From the NCBI GenBank assembly GCA_963924555.1, contig OZ004593.1:2414480-2478479 (forward strand): DNA of 64,000 nucleotides, written 5' to 3'. The position numbers and the translations under genes are program-made. The notes under the pieces are model-generated. The model was not told the origin of the DNA. It saw nothing but the letters and a program-made list of their open reading frames with translations, and made no database searches. Positions 34,587 to 45,269 of this stretch are shown here, one piece after another. The number at the start of each line of letters is the position of its first letter. The stretch's first letter is position 1. This DNA is from Crambe crambe. Taxonomy: Eukaryota; Porifera; Demospongiae; Poecilosclerida; Crambeidae.

Positions 34587-35066
34587 CTTTGGATCACTCA
34601 TTGTTTAATTTTTTGGACATTTTAAAATCTAGCAGCTAACAAGTGCTATTTTTGTTGAATTTGAGCTAACTTTTGATCAATTAAGGTCTAGCAATAGAAT
34701 ATTCCGATGAGAAAATAGATCATGTTATGCCACTAGCTCACTAAGTTCACTAAGTGCAGAGGTGGATCCAGGAATTTGAAAAGGTTGGGGGGGGGGGGCA
34801 CGATGACCATGTGGCTGTGCCAGATTTCTATCAAGGAATTTTAGGAGGTAGCTACACAGTGTGCAAAGTCCCAGAGCTCTTAGTAGGGGTATTTTTGAGC
34901 CCATGAAGATGAACGATGTATTTTAAGGCAGGCAGACTTGCTCTCTCATGCAGTTATGTAGGCTAGCTATAGATGCTGTGCTGTAGTGCTCTTAAGCTTT
35001 TTGCAAAGACAACAAATTCTTTCTCGTTAATATTAAGGGCTAGGGCCTAGCTAGCTAGGGCTTGGG
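34587..35066. other. Intergenic spacer after A2, no gene seen
   Basis: It repeats the A1 downstream spacer with deletions (GATCATGTTATGCCACTAG, CAGAGGTGGATCCAGG, a G run near 34,790). No coding sequence is supported. Confidence 0.7.
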
Positions 35067-35325
35067 ACAGTCTCACTGTTCCCTCCCTTGAAAATGTTAT
35101 ATCTCTGAGTACACCAATATTTGCTTCTTTTGCTTCTGAAAAAAGTGGCACCTGTGTCCACTCACCTTCCCTTTTGACTCCAGCTACAACTGCAAGAAAA
35201 ATGACAAAAGTAGCCGCCATAATAATAACAACAAGGGGTCAAGAATTTTTACGCGCATGCGTAGAGCGGCGGAGAAAACGGAGGAGTTGGAAATGGTAGT
35301 CATAATTTTCCATTTTGTTTTCAAG
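35067..35325 (+). pseudogene. Fossil of decarboxylase exon 9 plus aprataxin promoter (copy 2)
   Basis: Positions 35,067-35,224 carry a longer relic of decarboxylase intron 8 and exon 9: GAGTACACCAATATTTGCTT, GTGGCACCTGTGTCC, CTCACCTTCCC, TGACAAAAGTAGCCGCCATA. ACGCGCATGCGTAGAG at 35,251-35,266, TTGGAAATGGTAGTCAT and a trace of the aprataxin flank follow, with the aprataxin body missing. The order is the same as decarboxylase end then aprataxin at 27,675-28,133. Confidence 0.8.
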
Positions 35326-35444
35326 TTTCATAATAGAGCTAGCTATCACCATTATTGATTCACTATTTATGGAATGGGGGAAAAACGTACAGCTAGCTAA
35401 CTAAGATTCAGATATTATAGCTACATGTCATATTGTATAGTTGG

Positions 35445-35783
35445 CTAAGTGGCACAACAGCAGCACCAGTTTGGCCCACAGCCTCCACCTTGGTGATATG
35501 TAGTGAGTCCCTGGTGGGGGGCATTTCTGACCCCCGGTCCACTGGAGGGACGACCTCCGTACACGTGGAATATACCTATGGTTCTCTGAAATTTTTGGGG
35601 ATCTTGCCCACGCAGAACATTCCTTGAACACAACTGCACACAGGTTTCTCGATTACTTCCATTACACACTCTCTGCACAGCATAGATTGTGGTTGCTGCG
35701 GCCAGTCCCTCACAAGCTGATTGGGCAATTATTTCATTGGTGAGTTGATGCAAACGGCATACAGCAGGTGATTTATATTTCAT
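35445..35783 (-). pseudogene. Class B copy B3, broken
   Basis: The mature core is readable (TNEIIAQSACEGLA, ETCVQLC, GRPSSGPG, CGPNWCCC). A deletion has fused the middle of exon 1 directly to the start of the mature region, removing the intron, most of the signal peptide and the dibasic site. Further losses lie in the NRNLPGW and RTWST regions. A 112-residue frame stays open but would encode a protein with no secretion signal, so I call it a pseudogene. It is head-to-head with A3. Confidence 0.78.
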
Positions 35784-36439
35784 CTTGTTCTGTTAAATGA
35801 CAGATTTATTATTACAAATAGGTAACTTTGCTAAGTTTACAGGAACAGTGATCACGGAATTTAGGGATCAATCACATTCATGTATGCTGGCAGCTTGGTG
35901 GTGGTGACTGAATGAAAGTTCAAAGTGAGATCATCTCTATAACTAGTACAATCAGTAATTTTTATCTCAGTCACTCTCATGTAGCTATAGTTAGCTGTGA
36001 GTAAACAGAATGAATAATATTATTGCCAAGTTTGTCTAGATCATATAGGAACAGTGCATGATCACAGAGATATGAATCTATGGTTTAGACTAGTCTGGTG
36101 CAGCCAAGGGGCAGCTAGCTAACTACATCAGACTAGGTTTAGACATAGATATCTATGGTTATAATAATAATAGGTTCAGAGGTCAACTACAATCATGTAT
36201 GCTGGCAGCGCAGCTAGGTGATGATGATTGAATGAAAGATCATCAGATTTCATCTGTGGCAGGCAAAAGTAGGCTTGCCACTCTCATGTATGTAGCTATG
36301 AGTAAACAGGATGTACCACCTATTATTTATGATGGAAAGTTTTGTATAAAAGTAATTAATTAACCTTAAGCTTTTATTCAGTTCTACAGCTAGCCATTAG
36401 CTATAGCTTATTATCTACACTAATTTGGTACAGGAAACA
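35784..36439. promoter_or_regulatory. Intergenic region upstream of A3 (former bidirectional promoter)
   Basis: TATAAAAG on the plus strand (36345-36352) lies 95 bp before A3, preceded by a variant of the ACCACCTATTATT element. The opposed TATAAATA box of class B is not recognisable on the B3 side, in keeping with decay of B3. It contains a TAGTCTGG foldback at 36,091-36,136. Confidence 0.5.
36091..36136. repeat. TAGTCTGG foldback (copy 2)
   Basis: TAGTCTGGTGCAGCC and an interrupted inverted copy (CTACATCAGACTA) flank a slightly expanded loop. It occupies the same place in the promoter as copy 1 at 33,741 and so was duplicated with the block. Confidence 0.65.
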
Positions 36440-36977
36440 ATGAAATTCTTTGCTACAATTCTCCTGGCAATGTGTTGTCATTTAGCACTTGCAGCTCCAG
36501 CAAATACTGAATCTGAAGCAACACTAGCTACTTCTGATTCACAACTTGAAGTGAGTTTTTTTGGTATTATAGGTATTAAAAAATACAGGTAGCTATGCTT
36601 TGCAGGTATTAATGCATTCAAGACGCCAAACACAACCTCATAATGGATATGAAATAATTGCACAATCCGTCTGCACTAACTTGGCCACCAAGAGCAACCG
36701 AGGTGGATGGATCTATGCTGTTCAGCGCACTTGTAGCTCCAGCAGCACAGAGACCTGTGATAAGATATGTGACAGTCCTTACCTTCATGTTCAGGATACA
36801 GGAACTGCTTACAGGACTTGGGGTACTTTGGGAGCTTTCCATGTTTATGGCAGTCGTCCCTCAAGTAGACCAGGCACTAGAAATGCCCCTCACCAGGGGT
36901 TAAAGGTATACTATTCCTCAATATATCATCGACTTAGAGGCTGTGGAGCAAACTGGTGTTGCTGTCATGCATCTTAA
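36440..36977 (+). CDS. Class A secreted cysteine-rich precursor, copy A3
   Basis: Exon 1 is 36440-36550 and exon 2 is 36606-36977, with a 55-bp intron (160 aa). The signal peptide MKFFATILLAMCCHLALA is followed by a propeptide three residues longer than in A1. The cleavage region reads MHSRRQ: Arg at P4 of the RSRR site is replaced by His, which should weaken furin cutting while leaving the Arg-Arg pair. The eight cysteines are kept, with ETCDKIC instead of ETCVQIC and CGANWCCC at the end. Confidence 0.82.
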
Positions 36978-38021
36978 CTTTACATTATTTTGGACATTTA
37001 AGAATATTTTCTTTTCTACATCTAGTTATAACTAACAAGAGCTAGCTATTCCAGTTAACTGCTGTACACATGATTGTTTGAGTATAACAAAGGTAATGGA
37101 AACAGAATGAGATCATGTTATACCACTAGTTCTTATGCTCTGGCCAAGACAAAAGATAGTAAGTAAAATACAAAATAGTTGCTCATAATCCTGGCAAATG
37201 CGTGGCATGCATAAATATTCCCCCCCCCCCCCTCATAGTGATCCGTGTTGGCATAGCTAAGGTTAGGATTAGCCGATTAGCCCCTTGCTGATATAGATGG
37301 CCATGGATGGCCCATGGTCCCCTTATGGATGGTCCCATTATTATTAGCTCTGTAGTTAGCTAGATTATCCACAGTCCAGATTTCAGGTAGGAGTTAGCTA
37401 ATTAATGTCATCGAAGCTTGTAGTTATAGCACTGGAGGGAGTGCTGTAACACGAGAAGTGTGGTCAAGAGGCCAATATAGCACAAGGCAAAGCTGAGTGC
37501 TATATTGTGCCTTGAGACCACACTTCGAGTGCTATATTACACATACAGCATGACCTTCAATGCTCTAAGTAATTTATTGTAGTTTGCATGGGTGGATTTA
37601 CAAAGGAGCAGTATACGTATCTATGGATACATAAGGTGACAAATCAAGAATATACAATTTGATGAGTACGATTGATGATGTTATCGATCGGGAATGGTAA
37701 AGTTCCCCTCCCCCCTTCCCCCCCCCCCCCCAAAAAAAAATTGATAATAAATAAATAAAAAATAAGTAGAGTCATGGTACAGTTGGACCATTTTCCTGAG
37801 AATCCAGGTGTATCATGAAAGAAATCACCAGGATCAATGGCTGCACACTTGTACCCAAATTTGATATTATATTTTTCTTGTTGTATAATTAATGAGGGCA
37901 TGCGCAATAAGGAGTGACCGCAGTTTATATTGCGTTTCTTATCCCGGTTACGATATGCAGCGCACGAGGAGTTGAAAAGGGTCATCGAGAATAAGAGATT
38001 AGTATATAGTGTGAGTGGAAA
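36978..38021. other. Spacer before the aprataxin pseudogene, with a foldback element
   Basis: No gene is supported. It holds poly-C runs near 37,220 and 37,715 and a foldback at 37,440-37,545. The last 50 bp (GTTGAAAAGGGTCATCGAG, GTGAGTGGAAAATG) correspond to the aprataxin 5' flank. Confidence 0.7.
37440..37545. mobile_element. Foldback / MITE-like element
   Basis: AGTGTGGTCAAGAGGCCAAT with ATATAGCAC is mirrored by GTGCTATATTGTGCCTTGAG with ACCACACT. The interrupted stem of about 40 bp surrounds a short loop. It has no coding capacity. Confidence 0.7.
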
Positions 38022-38588
38022 ATGTCAAAGAGAAAAGCCCAAGAAGCCAAGAGTTGCTGCACCCTGGCAGAGGGGGCTCCTAGATCAAAAGATCCCAAAA
38101 AGATAATGAACTCACTGTGGTCATCAGAGATGCCTACCCAAAGGCTGACACTAGTGTTACCCAATGAAGATATAAATGATCTCAGAGCTCTGAACAGCAC
38201 ACATTTAGCTAAGCCTCCTTGAGAAGATGTTAGAAGATGAGAAAACTATAGCAGATGACGTAAAGAAATCTGACAACTCTGCAAGCTTTAAGTATGCATG
38301 GGTATCATGCATCTCCCAGTATGATACGTACGTCTCCATATGCATGTGATAAGTCAAGTTTTCGACTCCTTATCTCAAGAACAAGAAACACAGGAATTCG
38401 TTTACCACAGACTTCTTCATGGAAGCTGAGGAAGTCATTTCTATATTCTCCGGGATAAAGGCAAGGTCGTGAAGGGGTTTTATGAACCAATGTTGAAACA
38501 GAATTTAAGATATCATGTGTGTCATGAAAAACTAAAGAACATACCAAAGCTGAAGGAACACATTTTGAAGCATTATAAGAATAAGTAA
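38022..38588 (+). pseudogene. Aprataxin pseudogene
   Basis: High nucleotide identity to 28,133-28,744 from the start codon to the stop and into the 3' flank. Against the intact gene there is an early deletion of about 25 bp, a deletion around the IVKSNEL region, small deletions and insertions in the HIT domain, and a shortened segment before the zinc finger. Several of these shift the frame. It lies upstream of the B4/B5/A4 cluster, as aprataxin lies upstream of B1/A1, so it is a block duplicate and not a processed retrocopy (the functional gene is itself intronless). Confidence 0.9.
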
Positions 38589-39339
38589 TAGCCAGTAGCT
38601 AGACTCTGTTCAATGATGTTTGCTGATTCAGAACAGCAAACACTAAGTTGCTAAAGTTACAGTACCCAAACTAGCCAGCTAGTTGAACTTTGACTTCAAT
38701 CCAGCATCATGATTTTCCAAATTCCAATTTTGCAATGTGCTCCATCTTTATTTAATTAAGTTCCATAAGGCCACACCAATTAGATTTTATGTTGCTCGGG
38801 TGAAAATCTGATGGGTAGGTAGGTCGGATTGAAAATGATAATGATAATAACTAGGAAAGTTTACACATGTCAAGCACTGATGGACAGAATGTAATGGAGG
38901 AAATACACTTTTCTTCATCATCCCTATCCTTGGCGGCATGCTAAAGTTTGGCCAAAAGCTCAGTACTGAGGTAGAAAAAATATAGCTATACACAATTCAA
39001 AATTTCCACACTAATCACCATAGTACTTTTAGGCCTCACTAGCCAATATTGCAATGCAGTAATTAGGTGTGCTTTATCTAGAGTATCATTATTAAATACA
39101 ATCTCGATTTTAGTGGGTCGGTAGGGCCTGAGCAACATAGCTAAAATCTTATTGTTATGGCCTAATATGGATTCACTATTATTTCTTAGCTAGCTATATA
39201 TATTACAAATGGAAAGGAGGGAAGTGTACAGCTATCTAGGCTTTGCTATCTATAGCTATAAATAGCTACAATAGTAAATACTTTAGCTATAAATATAATT
39301 CATACATGATAGCTATACATGATTGTATGTCTCTATATA
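38589..39339. other. Aprataxin pseudogene 3' flank and spacer
   Basis: The first 145 bp match the aprataxin 3' flank (GACTTCAATCCAGCATCATG near 38,692). The rest is AT-rich with no supported gene. Confidence 0.65.
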
Positions 39340-39885
39340 ATATGACAGCAGCACCAGTTAGGTCCACAGCCTCCATCTTGAGTAATAGTGCACCTTTTAA
39401 TCTCTGGTGAGGGGCATTTCTAGTGCCTGGTCCACTGGAAGGACGACCTCCGTACACATGGAATGCACCTATGGCACTCCAAGTTCTGAGCTATTTGGGG
39501 ATCTTGCCCACGCAGAACATTGCTTGTACACAACTGCACACAGGTAATACACTCTCTGCACAGCATATACCCAACCAGGTAGATTGCGGTTGCTGGCCAG
39601 TCCCTCGCAAGCTGATTGGGCAATTATTTCAGTTCACTGGTAGGGAGAGCACTACTCTGCCTCCTGACACGGTCATTGCTGCCTGCTTCATCCTACAGAC
39701 ACAATAAAAGATTAACTATAGGCACTAAGGCAGACAGATTCACTCTCTTTCATGCAGTTAGCTAGCTATACTGCAGTACTCTTTTGGAGCTAAAGCTGCT
39801 GGCTAGCTATTTTTCTTACTTTTTGGACGATGGGATTGCCATAAATAATTGATGGAAGCAACATACAACAAATAAATGACTTGAT
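39340..39885 (-). pseudogene. Class B copy B4, broken, without partner
   Basis: The mature-region sequence is recognisable on the minus strand from about 39,690 (DEAGSND-like start) to 39,341. A 17-bp deletion near 39,545 and smaller losses shift the frame, and no proper stop follows the CCC cluster. The exon 1 region (39,820-39,885) has lost its start codon. It lies directly behind B5 in the same orientation, so it is a tandem duplicate whose class A partner is gone. Confidence 0.8.
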
Positions 39886-40260
39886 GTGCCAACATGCAGT
39901 TATCAAGTTGAAAATCATGGTTTTTCTAAGGAAACACATATAGAGAGTCTAAAAGTATGTGAAATACTTTAATGTAGCTACCTCGATCGTTACTAGCTAT
40001 AAAGTACCAAGCACAGAAAGTAGCTAAACAGCTGGAGAGCACGGAAAATAGACTTTAAACAATTGAAGAGTCAAAAAGTATGTATAGTTCTGAAATACTC
40101 TGAACATAAACAGCTGCAGAGCATCAAAGAATATATGATAGTTCTAGCTAGCAATCTCTCATTACGAATTCACATTAATTTAGAAATAAGAAAAATATAG
40201 CTAATTTGTAGCTACAGCTACAAAAGTATTTAGCTATACATGCACATGTCTCCATGATAG
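39886..40260. other. Spacer between B4 and B5, no gene seen
   Basis: AT-rich sequence with scattered direct repeats (AGAGTC..AAAAGTATG twice near 39,940 and 40,070). No supported coding sequence. Confidence 0.6.
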
Positions 40261-40837
40261 TTAAGCAGCACAACAGCAGCACCAGTTTGGCCCACAGCCT
40301 CCACCTAGATGATATGTTGGGGAATAGTACACCTTGAGTCCCTGGTGGGGGGCATTTCTGACTCCTGGTCTACTGGAGGGACGACCTCCATACATGTGGA
40401 ATGCACCTATGGCACTCCAAGGTCTGTGAGCTGTTTGTGGATCTTGCCCACGCAGAACGTTGCTTGTACACAACTGCACACAGGTTTCTCGATTATTTCT
40501 GCTACACACTCTCTGCACAGCATATACCCAACCAGGTAGATTGCGGTTGCTGGCTAGTCCCTCGCAAGCTGATTGGGCAACTATTTCGTTGGTCGAGTGA
40601 ATACTGGTCTGTTTCCTGACATGGTTATCAGTGCTGTCTGCTTCATCCTGCAGACATATGAACGATTGAATGATGTGCTCTAACTTAAAGCTGGCAGATT
40701 TGCTCTCTCACTACGTAGCTAGCTGCTTTTTGAACAGTATATCTAGCTAAAGATAAGCTTACTCTTTGAGCAATGAAATTGCCATGAATTGATGCAAACA
40801 GTATGCAGCAGGTGAGTAGAAAGATGGTATATTTCAT
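40261..40837 (-). CDS. Class B secreted cysteine-rich precursor, copy B5
   Basis: Exon 1 is 40763-40837 and exon 2 is 40261-40647, phase 0 across 115 bp (153 aa). The signal peptide MKYTIFLLTCCILFASIHG is intact. The propeptide start is DEADSTDN and the cleavage region reads HVRKQ, so the RVRR site has changed to HVRK and furin processing may be weak or lost; Gln is retained. All eight cysteines are present, plus one extra, because the tail reads CGPNWCCCC. It is head-to-head with A4. Confidence 0.78.
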
Positions 40838-41616
40838 CTTGCTCTATTAATAACAGACTCTGAGAATGATAGCTTTGTCAAGTGAACGTATTGCCTATTT
40901 ATACAGAGATCACAGAGTTTAGAAGTCAAACCACAGTGACTGTCAAGTTGCTGATAACTTGGTAAAATTGAAAGAAGAGGAGGGTAGTGAACTTTATTAA
41001 GACTGGTAGTAAACTTATAATCAATAGAAAGTTCCACGGTGAGTGTGCAAGCCAGACTAGATTCATCACTCTCAAGTATACCACCTGTCATTGGATGTTG
41101 CTATCTGTGATGGAAAGTTTGTGTAAGTGAACCTATAGTCAATGGAAAGTTCCAAGGTGAGTGTACAGATTCATCTCTCTAAAGTGTAGCTGCACCTGTG
41201 ATATTGGATTTTATTGTTCTCTGTGATGGAAAGTTTGTAAGTGAACCTATAGAAAGTTCCACAGTGAGTGTGCAAGCTAGCCTAGATTCATTTCTCTCAA
41301 GTATACCACCTGTTACTGGATTTTGCTCTGTGATGGAAAGTTTATGCAAGTCAATTGAAAGTTCCAAGGTGAGTGTACATGCTAGTCTAGATTCATCTCT
41401 CTAAAGTGTTATTGGATTTTAGCTCTCTGTGATATGGAAAGTTTGTTAGTGAACCTATAGTCAATAGAAAGTTCCACGGTGAGTGTGCAGGCTAGAGTTA
41501 GCTACCACCTGTTATTTATGATGGTAAGTTTGTATAAAAGGAGACTTCAAACATTCAGTTCTTGAAACCTGTACAACTAGCCATATATCTTTCTATAGCT
41601 ACATCAGTAGGAAATA
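40838..41616. promoter_or_regulatory. Bidirectional promoter of pair B5/A4 with internal tandem repeats
   Basis: TATAAATA on the minus strand (40896-40903) lies 59 bp before B5. TATAAAAG on the plus strand (41533-41540) lies 77 bp before A4. Between them, from about 40,990 to 41,520, are about five degenerate units of 100-120 bp. Each contains GAAAGTTCCA(A/C)GGTGAGTGT, a GATTCATCTCTC-like run and TACCACCTGTTATTGGATTT. The last motif also occurs in the other pair promoters. Confidence 0.65.
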
Positions 41617-42166
41617 ATGAAGTTCCTTGCTACAGTTTTCCTGGCAATGGCGTGTGTGTCCTTGACACATCATTCAGCACTTGCTACTCCAGTGAATGCT
41701 GACTCTGAAGCACTTTCAGCTCCAGAAAAACAAAAAGCTACTGCTGATTCAGAGCTTGAAGTGAGTTTTTTTTATAAGGTATTAAAGAATTACATTAATA
41801 GTATCATACTTTGTGCAGGTTTTAACTCATCATAATGGATATGAAACGGTTGCACAATCCATCTGCACTAACCTGGCCACCAAGAAAAACCAAGCTGGAT
41901 GGACTTATGCTGTCCAGCGTGTTTGCAGCTCCAAAACAGCTACCTGTGATAAAATATGCGATAGTCCTTACCTCCATGTTCAGGATAGACAAACTGCTTA
42001 CAGCAATTGGGGGACTTTGGGAGCTTTCCATGTTTATGGTGGTCGCCCCTCAAGTAAACCAGGCATTAGAAGTGCACCTCACCAGGGGTTAAAGGTGTAC
42101 TATTCCTCAACATATCATCGAAGTGGAGGTTGTGGACCAAACTGGTGCTGCTGTCACGCGCATTAA
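41617..42166 (+). CDS. Class A secreted cysteine-rich precursor, copy A4
   Basis: Exon 1 is 41617-41760 and exon 2 is 41819-42166, with a 58-bp intron (163 aa). The signal peptide is divergent (MKFLATVFLAMACVSLTHHS) and the propeptide is longer, with APEKQKATADSELE. Exon 2 begins VLTHHNGYE: the whole MRSRRQTQP segment is missing, so there is no dibasic furin site. The mature region keeps eight cysteines (SIC, RVC, ATCDKIC, CGPNWCCC) and is the most divergent intact class A member. Either the protein stays unprocessed or another protease acts. Confidence 0.8.
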
Positions 42167-43717
42167 CATTGGATCATTATTAATTTTTTGACTTTTAGCG
42201 AGTTTATAATTATTCTACATAATAGTGCTACCTCAAAGCTTTTCTATCGATATCTGTAAAACACAAATCATACAATGTCCAGAAATTTCTGTGTGCAAGT
42301 TGATAACAAAGGCAATGAATACTGAAATGAGTAGCTAGATCATGTATGTTAGCTATGCAAAATGTGGATATGTGCAACTGCATCATGATTGAAATGCATT
42401 ACTGTTTTTCCATCTCAGAGGGAATTGGTTTATATTAACTCTGTTATTTTCATTGATACTCAGTTTGCAAATATTACAATCACCACTAGCTACATTGATC
42501 GTAATCACTTCTAAGTATAGGGGGAAATGTGCATGCACTTAGCCATGGATAGTTGCTCCACCTACCTGTTATTCTCTCAGAGTTACCTAAGATTCCCATA
42601 AAATTCCAATCTTATAGCATGAATGGCAGAGAGAGCAGCTGCTAGCAGAGTCACTCAACCACGAACCATAAAGCTGAAATGACATGCATGCGCTTTTTAC
42701 TTCTAATTTTTTTTCGAAAGAAGCATCCATTAGCTGTTCCCAAAATTTTACCTAATAATTATTCCAGCATTCTTTAGCCTATTATTCTCAAAATTATGCT
42801 GGCATAATTAATTTTATTCTTTCTACTGGAAGTGTGAAAAAGCTGCCCTTACCCTTAGTGTTCAATTAAATTTTAAGTGTCTGGACTACAGTTGCACATG
42901 CAGTACCACTATAACTAACTATGTTTACCCAATTTCAAAGGAAGTTAAGGAAGCTAGGAGGTGACTACCCTTACAAGGGTATAGCTACTGTAGGCTCTCC
43001 TATAGATCCTCTTGATAATCATATAATCCTGGCTGTTCATGTCACTTGGCTTCCTTGTAGCTTATCCAGTGCCTGGCCGGCTGAACAGCCACTTAAGGAG
43101 TTCAGACACATTAAAAAGCTTCACTTGCTGTCAAATGTTTTTACTTGCTTCAAATGTTGCATATTGTGGATTTTTTCCTAAGAGTTCAGCAGAATGTTTT
43201 TTTACTCTTGGGAGTAAAAAGACTTGCATTGCAGACATTAGTACACACTAACTCCACCTGTACGTTCTTCTACAGAAGTTTAACCTCTTGGTTGCATTAA
43301 TTGTAGATCAGATATTGTGTATTACAAGCCACATTAAGAACAAGACAGAGTCTTGAATTGGCCCAGTTTATATTACTATGGTTATAAAGATTGTCTAGGG
43401 GGGACGTAATAATACGACTACACGATATGGTAAATTATCACCCTAGTTGTGATACTACTATTCTCTGTGCTCAGTAGCTACATAATAAAATATAGCTAAT
43501 AATTATGGGCTCTTAGAAGAGTTTTTTTGGTTTCCTTGTGGCTTATCCAGTGAATTCAGGCCCGGTTCTTAGAATTGGTTTCCTTGTGACTTAATATCCA
43601 GTAATATCTGATGGATCCATGTTCTTAGAATTGGTTTATCTAGTGATTTTTTTATGAATCTCTAGTAATTACCCCAGGTTTCTTCTAGTAATTACCTAAT
43701 TAGCTATTAGCTAACTA
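42167..43717. other. Intergenic, no gene seen
   Basis: AT-rich sequence after the main secreted-peptide array. No reading frame with coding character or homology to the neighbours is visible. The last 200 bp (GGTTTCCTTGTGGCTTATCC, GGTTCTTAGAATTGG) are degenerate outliers of the repeat that follows. Confidence 0.6.
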
Positions 43718-44180
43718 CTCAATTCTAGGAAGCTGGAACAACAAGGGCATATGGTAGAGGAAGTTGAGCTGAATATGATAGTAAAGAACAGGACGGTACT
43801 TTAAATTGGTCTCTTAAAATCCAGTGATATTGCTTTATGGATCCAGGTTCTTAGAATTGTTTTTTTTTTGGCTTCCTTGTGGCTTATCCAGTGATATTCT
43901 AGTAATTAATAGCTATTAGCTACTCAATTCTAGGAAGCTGGAACAACAAGGGCATATGGTAGAGGAAGTTGAGCTGAATATGATAATAAAGAACAGGACG
44001 GTACTTAAAATTGGTCTCCTAAAATCCAGTTATGGATCCAGGTTCTTAGAATTGGTTTTGGCTTCCTTGTGGCTAATCCAGTGATATTCTATAATTATTA
44101 CTATTAGCTACTCAATTCGGATAATTATATTATGGTAGAGGAAGTTTAGCTGAATAGCTATATAAAGAACAGGACCGACA
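43718..44180. repeat. Tandem repeat, about 205-bp unit
   Basis: Copies begin at 43,718, 43,923 and about 44,111 with CTCAATTC. The first two contain GGAAGCTGGAACAACAAGGG, GAACAGGACGGTACTT and TTATCCAGTGATATTCTA. The third is truncated. The repeat lies upstream of the beta-gamma-crystallin gene. Confidence 0.82.
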
Positions 44181-44391
44181 CATAGCTACACCGAATCACC
44201 AAGACTATACTTCAAAGAACTATCTGCTAATCAGAAAGGTATGCAGCTATGGCTATTACCTCCAAAGAGAGTGTACAAGGGACAAATGTTCCATGCAGTG
44301 TGTCCATATTTTCAGCATGGACATGCATGCAAAGATGCATCTGCATCAATTGTTACACACACCTTTTACTATGCAATTTTATATAGCTAGA

Positions 44392-45269
44392 ATGGCTTCA
44401 ATCACCCTCTACGAGCATGCCGGCTTCCAAGGCAAGACACTAGAGCTCACTGAAGATGCTCCAAATTTTGTCAGTCTTAATTTCAACGATGTTACTTCCT
44501 CTATTCGAGTTAAGAGTGGCACCTGGACACTATATCAGCATGTCGATTATAAGGGGAAGTCCCTCACATTGAGTGAAGGTGATTACGGCATTGATGTGAT
44601 CAAAGCAGGGGTGGGAAATGATGTGATCTCCTCTGCAAAATGTGTAGCAAGGTAAGAAAAGAAAGCTAGTGTTTATCTGATCCAAAGAAAGATGCACAGT
44701 TTCAATTTTTCCTGGTGGAATATTTAACCTAGCTACGTATGTATGCTATCACTACTAGATCAGCTTCAATCACCCTCTTCGAGCATGGTGACTTCCAAGG
44801 AAGGACACTGCAGCTGACAAGAGATGCTCCCAATTTTGTCTGTCTTGGTTTCAATGACATTGTTTCTTCTGTTCAAGTTGAGGGAGGTACCTGGATGCTG
44901 TATCAGCATGTCGATTATAAGGGAAAATCCATCATATTGGGCCCTGGTCGATATAATATAAATGTGATCAAAGAAAGGATTGGAAATGATTGTATCTCCT
45001 CTGCAAAATGTGCTTCAATCATCCTCTACGAGCATGCAGAATTCAAAGGCAGGGAGTTGAAGCTATCAAGAGATGCTCCCAATTTCTGTGATCTCCAGTT
45101 CAATGACATCCTCTCCTCTGTCCGAGTGACAAGTGGTACTTGGACATTGTACCAGCACGTCAACTATCAGGGGACAGCCCTTCGATTGAATGAAGGTGCC
45201 TACGGCATCCAAGAGATCAGAGAGAAGATGGGAAATGATGTGGTTTCCTCAGCAAGAATATCCATGTAA
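44392..45269 (+). CDS. Three-domain beta-gamma-crystallin, calcium-binding type
   Basis: Exon 1 is 44392-44651 and exon 2 is 44759-45269, phase 2 (256 aa). There are three homologous domains of about 85 residues starting ASITLYEHAGFQG, ASITLFEHGDFQG and ASIILYEHAEFKG, each with two Greek-key motifs. Every one of the six motifs keeps the calcium-site pattern N/D-N/D-x-x-S/T-S: NDVTSS, NDVISS, NDIVSS, NDCISS, NDILSS and NDVVSS. There is no signal peptide from the chosen start, so the protein is probably cytosolic. The frame is open upstream from 44,293, but the homology begins at MASITLYEH. Sponges are known to have beta-gamma-crystallins (geodin). An odd number of domains is unusual, because family members mostly come in pairs. 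Confidence 0.92.

Noticed and set aside
42921..43251. Two overlapping open frames of 70-86 codons
   Set aside because: No domain, leader, splice logic or homology to the neighbours; AT-rich intergenic sequence.
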